Shown: positions 1 to 9,211 of the stretch, one piece after another
Position numbering within the stretch: position 1 is the stretch's first letter
Layout of the letters: every line of letters starts with the position of its first letter
NCBI GenBank assembly: GCA_943789105.1
Contig: CALSSW010000005.1
Coordinates: forward strand, 290,001-354,000
Length of the DNA stretch: 64,000 bases
Source of the DNA: an uncultured Ulvibacter sp.
Lineage (GTDB): Bacteria > Bacteroidota > Bacteroidia > Flavobacteriales > Flavobacteriaceae
Direction of reading: 5' to 3'
Notes under the pieces: model-generated
Told to the model about the DNA's origin: nothing
Database searches by the model: none
What the model saw: the letters and a program-made list of their open reading frames with translations, nothing else
Made by a program: the position numbers and the translations under genes

Positions 1-19
1 CTGTATGTTCTTTACTCAT
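1..19 (-). CDS. Possible start of the next gene downstream of murQ (cut by window edge)
   Basis: An ATG on the minus strand at 19-17 overlaps the murQ stop codon and opens a frame reading MSKEHT to the window edge. The overlap resembles the translational coupling seen elsewhere in this window. Six codons are too few to identify anything, and this could be chance. Confidence 0.3.
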
Positions 20-827
20 TTTTATGGTTTTGAATTGCGTTTCTTACGTTGTTGTATTTCTCTAACAATAGTACTGCTTCTTTTTTTGATACTTGAAGTC
101 TATCCATTACCATTTTCTCTGCTCTTGCAACAAGCTTATTGTTACTAAGGTGCATGTCCACCATTTTATTTCCTTCTACTTTTCCCAGTTGTATCATGGT
201 AGCCGTAGAAATCATATTTAAAATGAGTTTTTGAGCGGTTCCTGCCTTCATTCTTGAACTACCGGTAACAAATTCTGGCCCCACGACAGCCACGACAGGA
301 AATTTAGCAGTAAGTGCTAGTGGGCTTTGCTCATTACAAGTGATACAACCTGTTGTGATGTTTAAAGCATTACATTTCTCTAGAGCGCCAATAACATAGG
401 GCGTAGTGCCAGAAGCTGCAATACCAATTACAATATCGTTAATACCAATTTGATGGTTTTTTAAGTCTTTCCAACCTTGAGTTGTGTCATCTTCTGCAAA
501 TTCTACAGCTGTTCTTATAGCTGTATCTCCTCCTGCTATTAACCCGATTACTACTCCAGGATCCATCCCAAAAGTAGGGGGAATTTCACTAGCATCTACA
601 ACTCCTAATCTACCACTAGTTCCAGCGCCCATATAAAATAGTCTCCCACCTTTTTCTAAAGAAGTGACCACTTGAGAGGTAAGTGCTTGTATCTGTGGAA
701 TAGCTTTTTTAACCGCTAGTGGCACATGGGTATCTTCCTTGTTTATGTTGTACAAGAGCTGTTCTACGTTCATTTTTTCAAGATGATCGTAATGTGAGGT
801 AGCTTCTGTGGTTTTTTTAAAACTCAT
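12..827 (-). CDS. murQ: N-acetylmuramic acid 6-phosphate etherase
   Basis: Predicted to cleave the lactyl ether of N-acetylmuramic acid 6-phosphate, giving GlcNAc-6-phosphate and lactate in cytoplasmic peptidoglycan recycling. The 271-residue protein is close to the usual family length. It has a SIS (sugar isomerase) fold with the sugar-phosphate loop GAGTSGRLGVVDASE around residues 68-82, followed by PPTFG, and the later KAGTAQKLILNM helix typical of MurQ. The start ATG is 20 bases from the neighbouring lipoprotein stop. Recognition rests on family motifs; no transporter or kinase partner lies in the window. Confidence 0.93.
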   Translation of the reverse strand: MSFKKTTEATSHYDHLEKMNVEQLLYNINKEDTHVPLAVKKAIPQIQALTSQVVTSLEKGGRLFYMGAGTSGRLGVVDASEIPPTFGMDPGVVIGLIAGGDTAIRTAVEFAEDDTTQGWKDLKNHQIGINDIVIGIAASGTTPYVIGALEKCNALNITTGCITCNEQSPLALTAKFPVVAVVGPEFVTGSSRMKAGTAQKLILNMISTATMIQLGKVEGNKMVDMHLSNNKLVARAEKMVMDRLQVSKKEAVLLLEKYNNVRNAIQNHKNE

Positions 828-847
828 GTAAGTCCAACATTTTTTAA

Positions 848-1648
848 TTACTCAACAGTGTACACAATTGTTGATTTTTCAGAAATTCTGAAGTACCCTA
901 AAGGAAAATTACCTGAATTTGTTTTATTCACGATGTTTCCTCGAACAGTTGCAGGTTGAGTTTCAAAAGGCCCACCACCACCGCTGTCTGTTTGTTGTAA
1001 TAAAACAGTCATAAAGTTAAAGAAATATTCATCAACTCCGTACAGATTAAAAGTTACTACATCTCCAGGTGTTAAATCATCAGCAAGATAAAAATCATTT
1101 ATTCTATTGCCGTCAAAAAACTCGTCATTAAATGCTCTTCTCTCATCACCTCTGATAGACAATGTTTCACTAAGGTAATAATTTTTAATACCTCCTGGAT
1201 CTGTGAAATAGGCTTTTAATTGTATTTGATCTCCTCCAAAACCACCCTGATTATCTTGAATTACCTCCTCAAATTCTGTAACGGTATGAAGAGATTCTGT
1301 GGCGCTGTACGTTTCATCTTGATGGATTACCTCCAGGGTGTAGGTATTATTTAAAACGGGTATAAGATTAGCTGTGTAAATACCGTTTTGTGTATGATTA
1401 AAACTATAAACCTCACCTGTGCTGCTAGTAATAGAAACTAGGGCATCTGTAACTGGTGGTATGTAATTTTCAAAAAATGGGGCCGTCTGTGAGAGTTTAA
1501 CCTCCGCCGTAGATGAATCATTTTCTAGTACATTTATAGTAGCCTCTATTACCAGTTTTGGCTGGCTATTTTGCAGATCTAAATCTATAACCTCCTCGCA
1601 GGAGCTTAGTAACAGAATCACTAGAATAAAAAGAATATTTTTTTTCAT
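848..1648 (-). CDS. DUF4249-family lipoprotein, partner of TonB receptor
   Basis: A 266-residue lipoprotein. A short hydrophobic N-terminus (about residues 4-15) ends in a lipobox with Cys17 (LLSSCEE), so export and lipidation at the outer membrane are expected. The rest is beta-rich and resembles DUF4249 proteins, which in Bacteroidota sit next to TonB-dependent receptors. Here it starts only 3 bases after the receptor stop, so the two are surely co-transcribed. By analogy with SusD-like partners it may help capture a ligand or stabilise the receptor; the substrate is unknown. Confidence 0.8.
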   Translation of the reverse strand: MKKNILFILVILLLSSCEEVIDLDLQNSQPKLVIEATINVLENDSSTAEVKLSQTAPFFENYIPPVTDALVSITSSTGEVYSFNHTQNGIYTANLIPVLNNTYTLEVIHQDETYSATESLHTVTEFEEVIQDNQGGFGGDQIQLKAYFTDPGGIKNYYLSETLSIRGDERRAFNDEFFDGNRINDFYLADDLTPGDVVTFNLYGVDEYFFNFMTVLLQQTDSGGGGPFETQPATVRGNIVNKTNSGNFPLGYFRISEKSTIVYTVE

Positions 1649-1651
1649 AGC

Positions 1652-4018
1652 TTAAAATTTAAAATTATACGTAATGGCAGGAATAACTCCAAAAATAGAA
1701 AGTCTTACCGCCTCATTATTTCCAGTATCTTTATTTTCTCTAAATGATACAGAGGCAGCATTTTTTCTATTATACACATTGTATACGCTAAAAACAATCT
1801 CATCACTCCAGCGTTTTTTACTTTTATGTTTTAAATTCCAGGTAGCTGAGATATCTAGATGATGAAAACTCTCTAATCTACTAACATTTCTTGCCTCATA
1901 TACAGGAACTACTTGGCCTTGGTACTCATATTGTCCTAGAGGGAATGTGGCTGGACGTCCAGTTTGGAAAATAAAATTAGCACCTAAAAACCATTTTTCG
2001 CTCAGTTTGTATTGTGCCGTTAGGGAGAAATCATGGGTTCTGTCCCAGGCTGTGCTGTACCACTTCCCATTGTTAATGCCTGTTTCTAAAGCTGTTCTTC
2101 CGGGTGTTCTTTGTTCAGATTTTGAAAGTGTGTATGCTAACCAACCTTGTAAGTTTCCTTTGGTTTTTCTCAGTAGGAATTCTAAACCATATGCTCTGGT
2201 GTGTCCACTTAAAACAACCTGTTCTATGGCATCATTAGCAATTAAATCTGCATCATCAACATAATCAATTCGGTTTTTTACCTCTTTGTAATAGGCTTCA
2301 GCCTCTAGAGAGAAGTTTTCAAAAGCCTTAAAATAACCTACAGCAAATTGATCTCCCAATTGCGGTTTTATAAATTGTCCACTTGGGGCATATATATCAA
2401 AAGGGGTAGGAGAGGATGTGTTGCTTATTAAATGGATGTATTGTGCTGTTCTGTTATAACTAGCTTTAATAGAAGAACTCTCTGATACTTGATAGGCTGC
2501 AGATACTCTTGGCTCAAAGTTTAAAAAGGACTTTATTGAAGCGTCTCTTGCAATAGCAATTGTGTCTATAGGAGTTGCTTTTTGATAGACATCTAGATTC
2601 TGGTTGTAAATAATCGGATTATCGTTTTCATACACATTAATAGATGCTTGGCCTAATCTTGTGAAGTTTGATATACGAAGTCCTGCCTGAATGTTTAATT
2701 TTTCTGAAGCTTTTATAGTTCCATCAATATACCCTGCGTTTTCAAAGGCATATTTGTCTGTAAGTTTTCTGTAGTTTATTCCGCTATTATCTGTGGTTGG
2801 AAATACTTCTCCAGGGTTGAATTTATAATAAATACTATTAAACCCAAATTGTAATTTTACGGCGTCTGAAACATAACTTGTAAAATCATATTTTAAGTTG
2901 AAGTTCCTAATACCAGTATCAAATTGGAACTCCGCGAACTTGAGTTCTAGACCATAATAGTAATCTGAATAAATTAAAGAGAGGTTGCTAAACAGTCTGT
3001 CGCTGAATAAATGATTCCAACGTAGGTTTAATGTTGTATTTCCAAAGGTGTTTCCGAAAACATCTCCAAGGTCAAAAGTGTCTCTACCAAAATAACCAGA
3101 TAAAAATATTTTATTTTGACCATCTATATCATAACTTAGTTTGGTATTTAAATCATAGAAATACGCAATATTTTCATTTCCTGCGTCTACCAAAGGTATA
3201 AACAAGTGTGCATAGCTACTTCTGCCACCAACTAGAAACGACCCCTTATCTTTTACAATAGGTCCCTCAAGGAGCAGTCTGCTCGCCAATAAGCCAATAC
3301 CACCAGTGGCTCCAAATGCTCTCTTATCACCATCTTTTTGGTATATATCTAACACGGATGCAATGCGTCCTCCATATCTAGCAGGAATACCTCCTTTGTA
3401 AAGGGTTAAATCTTTAATAGCATCTGGATTAAACACAGAGAAAAAACCAAACAAGTGTGAAGAGTTATAGAGTGTTGCCTCATCCAGCAAGACTAGGTTT
3501 TGATCTGCGGCCCCGCCTCTTACATTAAAACCACTCGCTCCCTCACCTGCATTAGTTACTCCAGGGAGAAGAGTTATGGCTTTGAGGACATCTGCCTCTC
3601 CCAGTACCACCGGTATTCTTTTTATTATGTTTGCTTTGAGTGTGGTTACACTCATTTGGGGTGTTTTTATGTTTGTTTTTTCAACGTCTGTTTCTAGTAC
3701 AACCACATCTAGCATTTCTGTGGTTTGAGATAACGAAACATTGTTGGTCACAGCTGCGTTGAGTTCTATGGTTTGCGAGTAGCTTTCAAAGCCTAAATTT
3801 GTATAGGTAACCTGGTGGATTCCTTTGGGTAGTGTGATGGAGTAAAAACCATATTGATTTGTAACAACTCCGGTTTGCAGGGAAGGGATTAGTACATTAA
3901 CACCTATCATGGTTTCGCCAGATTGGGCTTCAGAAATTGTACCACTTAGGGTAAATTTTTCTTGCGCAAACATTGCAAAACTTGCAAGAATAAGTACCAG
4001 AGTAAGTTTGTTTTTCAA
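1652..4018 (-). CDS. TonB-dependent receptor with carboxypeptidase-like N-terminal domain
   Basis: A 788-residue outer-membrane active transporter. In order: signal peptide (about 1-18, ending MFAQ), a carboxypeptidase-regulatory-like beta domain (about 22-105, with NQYGFYSITLPKG), a plug domain (about 115-230, with GFNVRGGAADQNLVLLDEA), and a C-terminal barrel ending in phenylalanine (TYNFKF). The start is a TTG at 4018; no in-frame ATG precedes the signal peptide. It heads a two-gene unit with the DUF4249 lipoprotein. The substrate cannot be read from sequence; neighbours give no sugar-degrading or siderophore genes. Confidence 0.9.
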   Translation of the reverse strand: MKNKLTLVLILASFAMFAQEKFTLSGTISEAQSGETMIGVNVLIPSLQTGVVTNQYGFYSITLPKGIHQVTYTNLGFESYSQTIELNAAVTNNVSLSQTTEMLDVVVLETDVEKTNIKTPQMSVTTLKANIIKRIPVVLGEADVLKAITLLPGVTNAGEGASGFNVRGGAADQNLVLLDEATLYNSSHLFGFFSVFNPDAIKDLTLYKGGIPARYGGRIASVLDIYQKDGDKRAFGATGGIGLLASRLLLEGPIVKDKGSFLVGGRSSYAHLFIPLVDAGNENIAYFYDLNTKLSYDIDGQNKIFLSGYFGRDTFDLGDVFGNTFGNTTLNLRWNHLFSDRLFSNLSLIYSDYYYGLELKFAEFQFDTGIRNFNLKYDFTSYVSDAVKLQFGFNSIYYKFNPGEVFPTTDNSGINYRKLTDKYAFENAGYIDGTIKASEKLNIQAGLRISNFTRLGQASINVYENDNPIIYNQNLDVYQKATPIDTIAIARDASIKSFLNFEPRVSAAYQVSESSSIKASYNRTAQYIHLISNTSSPTPFDIYAPSGQFIKPQLGDQFAVGYFKAFENFSLEAEAYYKEVKNRIDYVDDADLIANDAIEQVVLSGHTRAYGLEFLLRKTKGNLQGWLAYTLSKSEQRTPGRTALETGINNGKWYSTAWDRTHDFSLTAQYKLSEKWFLGANFIFQTGRPATFPLGQYEYQGQVVPVYEARNVSRLESFHHLDISATWNLKHKSKKRWSDEIVFSVYNVYNRKNAASVSFRENKDTGNNEAVRLSIFGVIPAITYNFKF

Positions 4019-4040
4019 GGGTCTAATTTTAAGTAAAAAT

Positions 4041-4071
4041 AAAGCCTTTAGTTACAGTTACTAAAGGCTTT
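4041..4071 (-). terminator. Rho-independent terminator of icd
   Basis: A perfect 12-bp inverted repeat (AAAGCCTTTAGT / ACTAAAGGCTTT) with a 7-base loop lies just after the icd stop. Read on the minus strand it is followed by TTTATTTTTA. It separates icd from the TonB-receptor unit, which has only about 20 further bases for its own promoter. Confidence 0.8.
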
Positions 4072-4084
4072 AACGAAAGTTTAA

Positions 4085-6313
<2,229 letters not shown>

Positions 6314-6335
6314 CTAATTCTTTTTTTTTGGATTG

Positions 6336-6343
6336 CAAATATA
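6336..6343 (-). promoter_or_regulatory. -7 promoter box (TATATTTG) of icd
   Basis: Matches the Bacteroidota TAnnTTTG box, 22 bases upstream of the icd ATG. No convincing -33 TTG element is visible. Confidence 0.5.
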
Positions 6344-6486
6344 CAAATTTGAGCAGCCTTTTAAAAGTGTAAGTGGCTTATTATAGCTGCAACTCTATGA
6401 GTTACTAATGTGCTATTTTTTAATTGAAATTTTTAATAATATGATAATTACAAGTCTTATTTTTAAGGATATGGTAATAAAATAAA

Positions 6487-6524
6487 AAAGCCATATCATT
6501 GTATTGCTACATTGGTATGGCTTT
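6487..6524 (-). terminator. Terminator-like hairpin with no annotated gene upstream
   Basis: AAAGCCATACCA pairs with TGATATGGCTTT (one internal mismatch). On the minus strand it is followed by TTTTTTATTTTATT. The rplS transcript already has its own terminator at 6852-6878, so this one would end a separate transcript. Confidence 0.6.
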
Positions 6525-6669
6525 ACGTAAAATAATTCATTTCATATAGACTCTTAAGTCTTTGATACAGTTTATTTTACAAAAAGTGTTTTGTTTTTTT
6601 AAGTATCAATACATGTTGTATTCTATGACACTAGCAAAACAAATACACATACTACTTTTTGATCGTATC

Positions 6670-6744
6670 TCAACCCTTTTTGAAGGGAGTCCTCAATAAA
6701 ATAAAAGCAGCAATACTAAGAACGTGTTTTTTAGGTATTAGCAT
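6670..6744 (-). CDS. Possible 24-residue hydrophobic peptide
   Basis: The short frame reads MLIPKKHVLSIAAFILLRTP followed by FKKG and a TGA stop. It has a lysine pair, a hydrophobic core of about nine residues, and a basic tail, as in small membrane peptides and some type I toxins. Its ATG is in the loop of the hairpin at the 5' end of the candidate RNA, about 13 nt from the predicted start. It has no recognised family and may be chance in AT-rich DNA. Confidence 0.28.
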   Translation of the reverse strand: MLIPKKHVLSIAAFILLRTPFKKG

Positions 6745-6760
6745 ACGCTAATTACCCTAT

Positions 6761-6768
6761 CAAATATA
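6761..6768 (-). promoter_or_regulatory. -7 promoter box (TATATTTG) of the candidate small RNA
   Basis: Perfect TAnnTTTG match on the minus strand inside the icd-rplS gap, placed 4-5 bases before the first paired base of the 5' hairpin. No -33 TTG is evident. Confidence 0.45.
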
Positions 6769-6851
6769 CCACAGAATAAACCACTAAAAGTAATTTAAGT
6801 GTTTTGTTTTCAACCTGTTATGAACATGGTTTATTAACTTTTGTTCATAAA

Positions 6852-6878
6852 AAAAGCGACTCATCATGAGTCGCTTTT
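6852..6878 (-). terminator. Rho-independent terminator of rplS
   Basis: Perfect inverted repeat AAAAGCGACTC / GAGTCGCTTTT with loop ATCAT. On the minus strand it runs into seven consecutive T. It lies 20 bases past the rplS stop. Confidence 0.9.
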
Positions 6879-6898
6879 CTAATATGTATGATTGAAGA

Positions 6899-7249
6899 CT
6901 AGTATCTTTTCTCTTTAATTCTTGCTTTTTTACCAGTAAGACCTCTAAAGTAGTATATACGTTTTCTACGTACAGCACCTTTTTTATTGATCTCAACTTT
7001 CTGCAGAGCTGGCATGTTTACTGGGAAGATTCTTTCTACTCCAACAGTACCTGACATTTTTCTTATTGTAAAAGTTTTTAAAAGTCCTGTACCCTTTACT
7101 TGGATAACCACACCTCTAAAAAACTGCGTTCTTGTTTTTTCACCTTCACGAATTTCATAGAATACTGTAATTGTATCACCAGCTGAAAATTCTGGGAAGT
7201 CTTTTTTTGTAACAAATTCGTCTTGAACAAATTTTATTAACGATTCCAT
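6899..7249 (-). CDS. rplS: 50S ribosomal protein L19
   Basis: Large-subunit ribosomal protein at the 30S-50S interface. The 116-residue length and sequence are those of bacterial L19: FSAGDTITVFYEI near residue 21, the FFRGVVI segment near 43, TIRKMSGTVGVERIFPVN near 62, and a basic tail KGAVRRKRIYYFRGLTGKKA. It is a stand-alone gene with its own promoter, a roughly 65-nt leader that can fold, and a strong terminator; trmD, often beside rplS, is not here. Confidence 0.97.
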   Translation of the reverse strand: MESLIKFVQDEFVTKKDFPEFSAGDTITVFYEIREGEKTRTQFFRGVVIQVKGTGLLKTFTIRKMSGTVGVERIFPVNMPALQKVEINKKGAVRRKRIYYFRGLTGKKARIKEKRY

Positions 7250-7314
7250 AGTATTAATTTAAATATTAAACTAAAGCAACATACACGTATTTCGCCAGAG
7301 GTTAAATTAATTGG
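7250..7314 (-). promoter_or_regulatory. Putative structured leader of rplS mRNA
   Basis: From the transcript start predicted by the -7 box (about 7313) to the ATG, the leader begins and ends with complementary arms. ATTAATTTAA at 7311-7302 can pair with TTAAATTAAT at 7262-7253, enclosing 39 bases that include an ATAC/GTAT hairpin. The closing arm ends 3 bases before the start codon, a position from which pairing could gate translation. The arms are only A and T, so chance is possible. Confidence 0.35.
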
Positions 7315-7317
7315 CTG

Positions 7318-7325
7318 CAAAAATA
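7318..7325 (-). promoter_or_regulatory. -7 promoter box (TATTTTTG) of rplS
   Basis: TAnnTTTG match on the minus strand, 68 bases upstream of the rplS ATG. The predicted transcript start falls 2-3 bases before the first arm of the leader stem. Confidence 0.55.
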
Positions 7326-7518
7326 CCTAAATTTTGTAATGTGACAATTATTTAGGCCACTATTTTGATTGAATTTTGAAAATTTCAGTAATAAACCTAC
7401 TTAGTCTCTGCAATCCAACTATTAATTTCATCTTCATTAATGCCAAGGGTATGAAGTCAGACTCTAAAACTTGATTTTGAAGTTCTCTTTTATCACAACG
7501 AGCACCTATTTCTTTCTT

Positions 7519-7526
7519 TATCTTTG
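7519..7526 (+). promoter_or_regulatory. -7 promoter box (TATCTTTG) of the KAS III gene
   Basis: Perfect TAnnTTTG match 41 bases upstream of the ATG at 7568. Confidence 0.55.
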
Positions 7527-7567
7527 CTTTTTAGTATCTTACAAACACGTTTAAAAATCAAATAATT

Positions 7568-8575
7568 ATGTATAGTTCGAAAATTAGTGGCGTGGGTCAT
7601 TACGTGCCAGAAAATGTTGTTACCAATGACGATCTTTCTAAAGTGATGGACACCAATGATACATGGATACAAGAGAGAACGGGTATACAAGAGCGAAGGC
7701 ACATAAAAAAAGGTGATGGAAATAACACATCTATTATGGGCGCAAAAGCTTCTAAAATTGCTATGCAGCGCGCTGGAGTTAGTACCAAAGATATAGACTT
7801 AATTATATTTGCAACCCTTAGTCCAGACATGTATTTTCCTGGTGGAGGTGTGCAATTACAAGAATTACTAGAAATGGATACAGTACCTGCATTGGACGTT
7901 CGTAACCAGTGCAGTGGTTTTGTGTATTCTTTGTCTGTTGCAGATCAGTTCATTAAAACAGGAATGTATAAAAATGTGCTAGTAGTTGGTAGTGAAAACC
8001 ATAGTGGTGGTCTAGATTTTACTTCTAGAGGGCGAAGTGTATCTGTTATTTTTGGAGATGGAGCAGGGGCGGTGGTTGTGTCAAGAAATCATAGAAAAAC
8101 TGGAGGCATTTTGTCCACTCATTTGCATAGTGAAGGAAAGCACAAGGATGAACTCGCACTTCAAGGACCCAGTACCGGACATTGGGTGCCAGAACTAATA
8201 GAAAACAACCCGCAAGATGATATTCCTTATTTCCCTTATATGAATGGCCCGTTTGTTTTTAAACATGCGGTTGTTCGTTTCAGTGAAGTTATACAAGAAG
8301 GGTTATTAGCCAATAACATTAATAGCGAAGATATTGACATGTTGATACCACACCAGGCTAATTTGAGGATATCACAATTCATACAAAAAAAGATGCAATT
8401 GCCAGATCATAAAGTGTTTAATAACATACAGAAATACGGAAATACTACGGCTGCTTCTATTCCTATTGCCTTGTCTGAAGCTTGGGAGCAAGGAAAAATC
8501 AAAGAGGGTGACCTTGTTGTTTTGGCTGCATTTGGTAGTGGTTTTACTTGGGGAAGTGCTATACTAAAGTGGTAG
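7568..8575 (+). CDS. 3-oxoacyl-ACP synthase III (FabH-like condensing enzyme)
   Basis: Condensing enzyme predicted to join an acyl-CoA starter with malonyl-ACP. The 335-residue protein has the KAS III triad: Cys115 in VRNQCSGFVY, His262 in IPHQANLRI and Asn292 in GNTTAASIP, plus the FGDGAGAVVV loop near 162. It is not beside acpP, plsX or rpmF, the usual context of the primary fabH, so it may be a second paralogue with another starter or a special lipid or secondary-metabolite role. The family is certain; the exact substrate is not. Confidence 0.88.
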   Translation: MYSSKISGVGHYVPENVVTNDDLSKVMDTNDTWIQERTGIQERRHIKKGDGNNTSIMGAKASKIAMQRAGVSTKDIDLIIFATLSPDMYFPGGGVQLQELLEMDTVPALDVRNQCSGFVYSLSVADQFIKTGMYKNVLVVGSENHSGGLDFTSRGRSVSVIFGDGAGAVVVSRNHRKTGGILSTHLHSEGKHKDELALQGPSTGHWVPELIENNPQDDIPYFPYMNGPFVFKHAVVRFSEVIQEGLLANNINSEDIDMLIPHQANLRISQFIQKKMQLPDHKVFNNIQKYGNTTAASIPIALSEAWEQGKIKEGDLVVLAAFGSGFTWGSAILKW

Positions 8576-8601
8576 TGGTATCCAAGTACTACTAATTTAA
8601 A

Positions 8602-8633
8602 ACGCCTCTCAAAGTATAATTTTCGAGAGGCGT
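8602..8633. terminator. Terminator-like hairpin after the KAS III gene
   Basis: ACGCCTCTC pairs with GAGAGGCGT across a 14-base loop, 26 bases past the stop. The downstream T run on the plus strand is weak (CTTCACTTT); on the minus strand TTTTAAATT follows. Confidence 0.55.
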
Positions 8634-8812
8634 CTTCACTTTAACAAACCTAAACATGAACGGTTATATATTTTTAATGAACGGCTAATTCAAATACTTA
8701 TAACATCTGTAATAGGGGCAACTTTCTTTAAAGACGAAGATTTTTGCTAAGTATTTCACTTTTCTTAAATAAAGCACCAATTTCTATCTATGCTCCTCAG
8801 GATTAAAGATGC

Positions 8813-8820
8813 TACCTTTG
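8813..8820 (+). promoter_or_regulatory. -7 promoter box (TACCTTTG) of the CoA-binding protein gene
   Basis: TAnnTTTG match 31 bases upstream of the ATG at 8852. The rest of the 276-base gap shows only the preceding hairpin. Confidence 0.5.
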
Positions 8821-8851
8821 TTTTAAAATTATTGACACATAACTTTTTATC

Positions 8852-9211
8852 ATGAAAAAAACATTAGTTCTTGGCGCAAGTCTAAAGCAAGACAGATACT
8901 CAAACATTGCTATCCATAAATTACGCGAAAATAACCACCAGGTAGTTGCCATTGGCATGAGAGAAGGTGTTGTGAAAGATGTAACTATAACAACAGAAAA
9001 AAAGATGTTTGAAGCTATAGATACAGTTACGCTATACCTTAATGAGTCTAGGCAAGAAGCTTATTACGACTATATTATATCTCTATCTCCAAGGCGTGTT
9101 ATTTTTAACCCAGGTACTGAAAACAAAAAGCTTTACACTCTTTTAACCCAGCATCAAGTTGCCTATGAAACTGCCTGTACTTTAGTTTTGTTGGGTACGA
9201 ATCAATACTAA
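8852..9211 (+). CDS. CoA-binding domain protein (YccU-like)
   Basis: A 119-residue single-domain Rossmann protein of the CoA_binding_2 type. The N-terminal TLVLGASLKQDRYSNIAIHK matches the glycine-rich nucleotide loop of the family, and DYIISLSPRRVIFNPGTEN gives the second conserved segment. It is monocistronic with its own promoter. Its last 30 bases overlap the convergently transcribed sodium symporter gene. The cellular role of the family is not established. Confidence 0.82.
   Translation: MKKTLVLGASLKQDRYSNIAIHKLRENNHQVVAIGMREGVVKDVTITTEKKMFEAIDTVTLYLNESRQEAYYDYIISLSPRRVIFNPGTENKKLYTLLTQHQVAYETACTLVLLGTNQY

Larger units (their letters stand above)
6480..6757 (-). ncRNA. Candidate structured small RNA (possibly also an mRNA for a tiny peptide)
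   Basis: The 580 bases between icd and rplS hold what looks like an independent transcription unit. A minus-strand TATATTTG box (6761-6768) predicts a transcript start near 6757. The first bases form a hairpin, GGTAATTAGC-GTAT-GCTAATACC (6734-6756, one bulged A). Further inverted repeats follow: CCCTT/AAGGG, TTGATAC/GTATCAA enclosing CAAAA/TTTTG, and AGACT-TAAG-AGTCT. The unit ends in an intrinsic-terminator-like hairpin at 6487-6524. Total length would be about 270-280 nt. I do not recognise it as 6S, tmRNA, RNase P or SRP RNA. A 24-codon frame starts in the first hairpin loop. Confidence 0.45.

Noticed and set aside
6550-6696. A 48-codon plus-strand open stretch ending ...RISTLFEGSPQ in the icd-rplS gap
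   Set aside because: No promoter box or start context on the plus strand; the structural signals in this gap are on the minus strand.
6784-6996. A 70-residue open frame on the minus strand overlapping the rplS end
   Set aside because: It shares sequence with rplS in another frame and runs through the rplS terminator; no family features.
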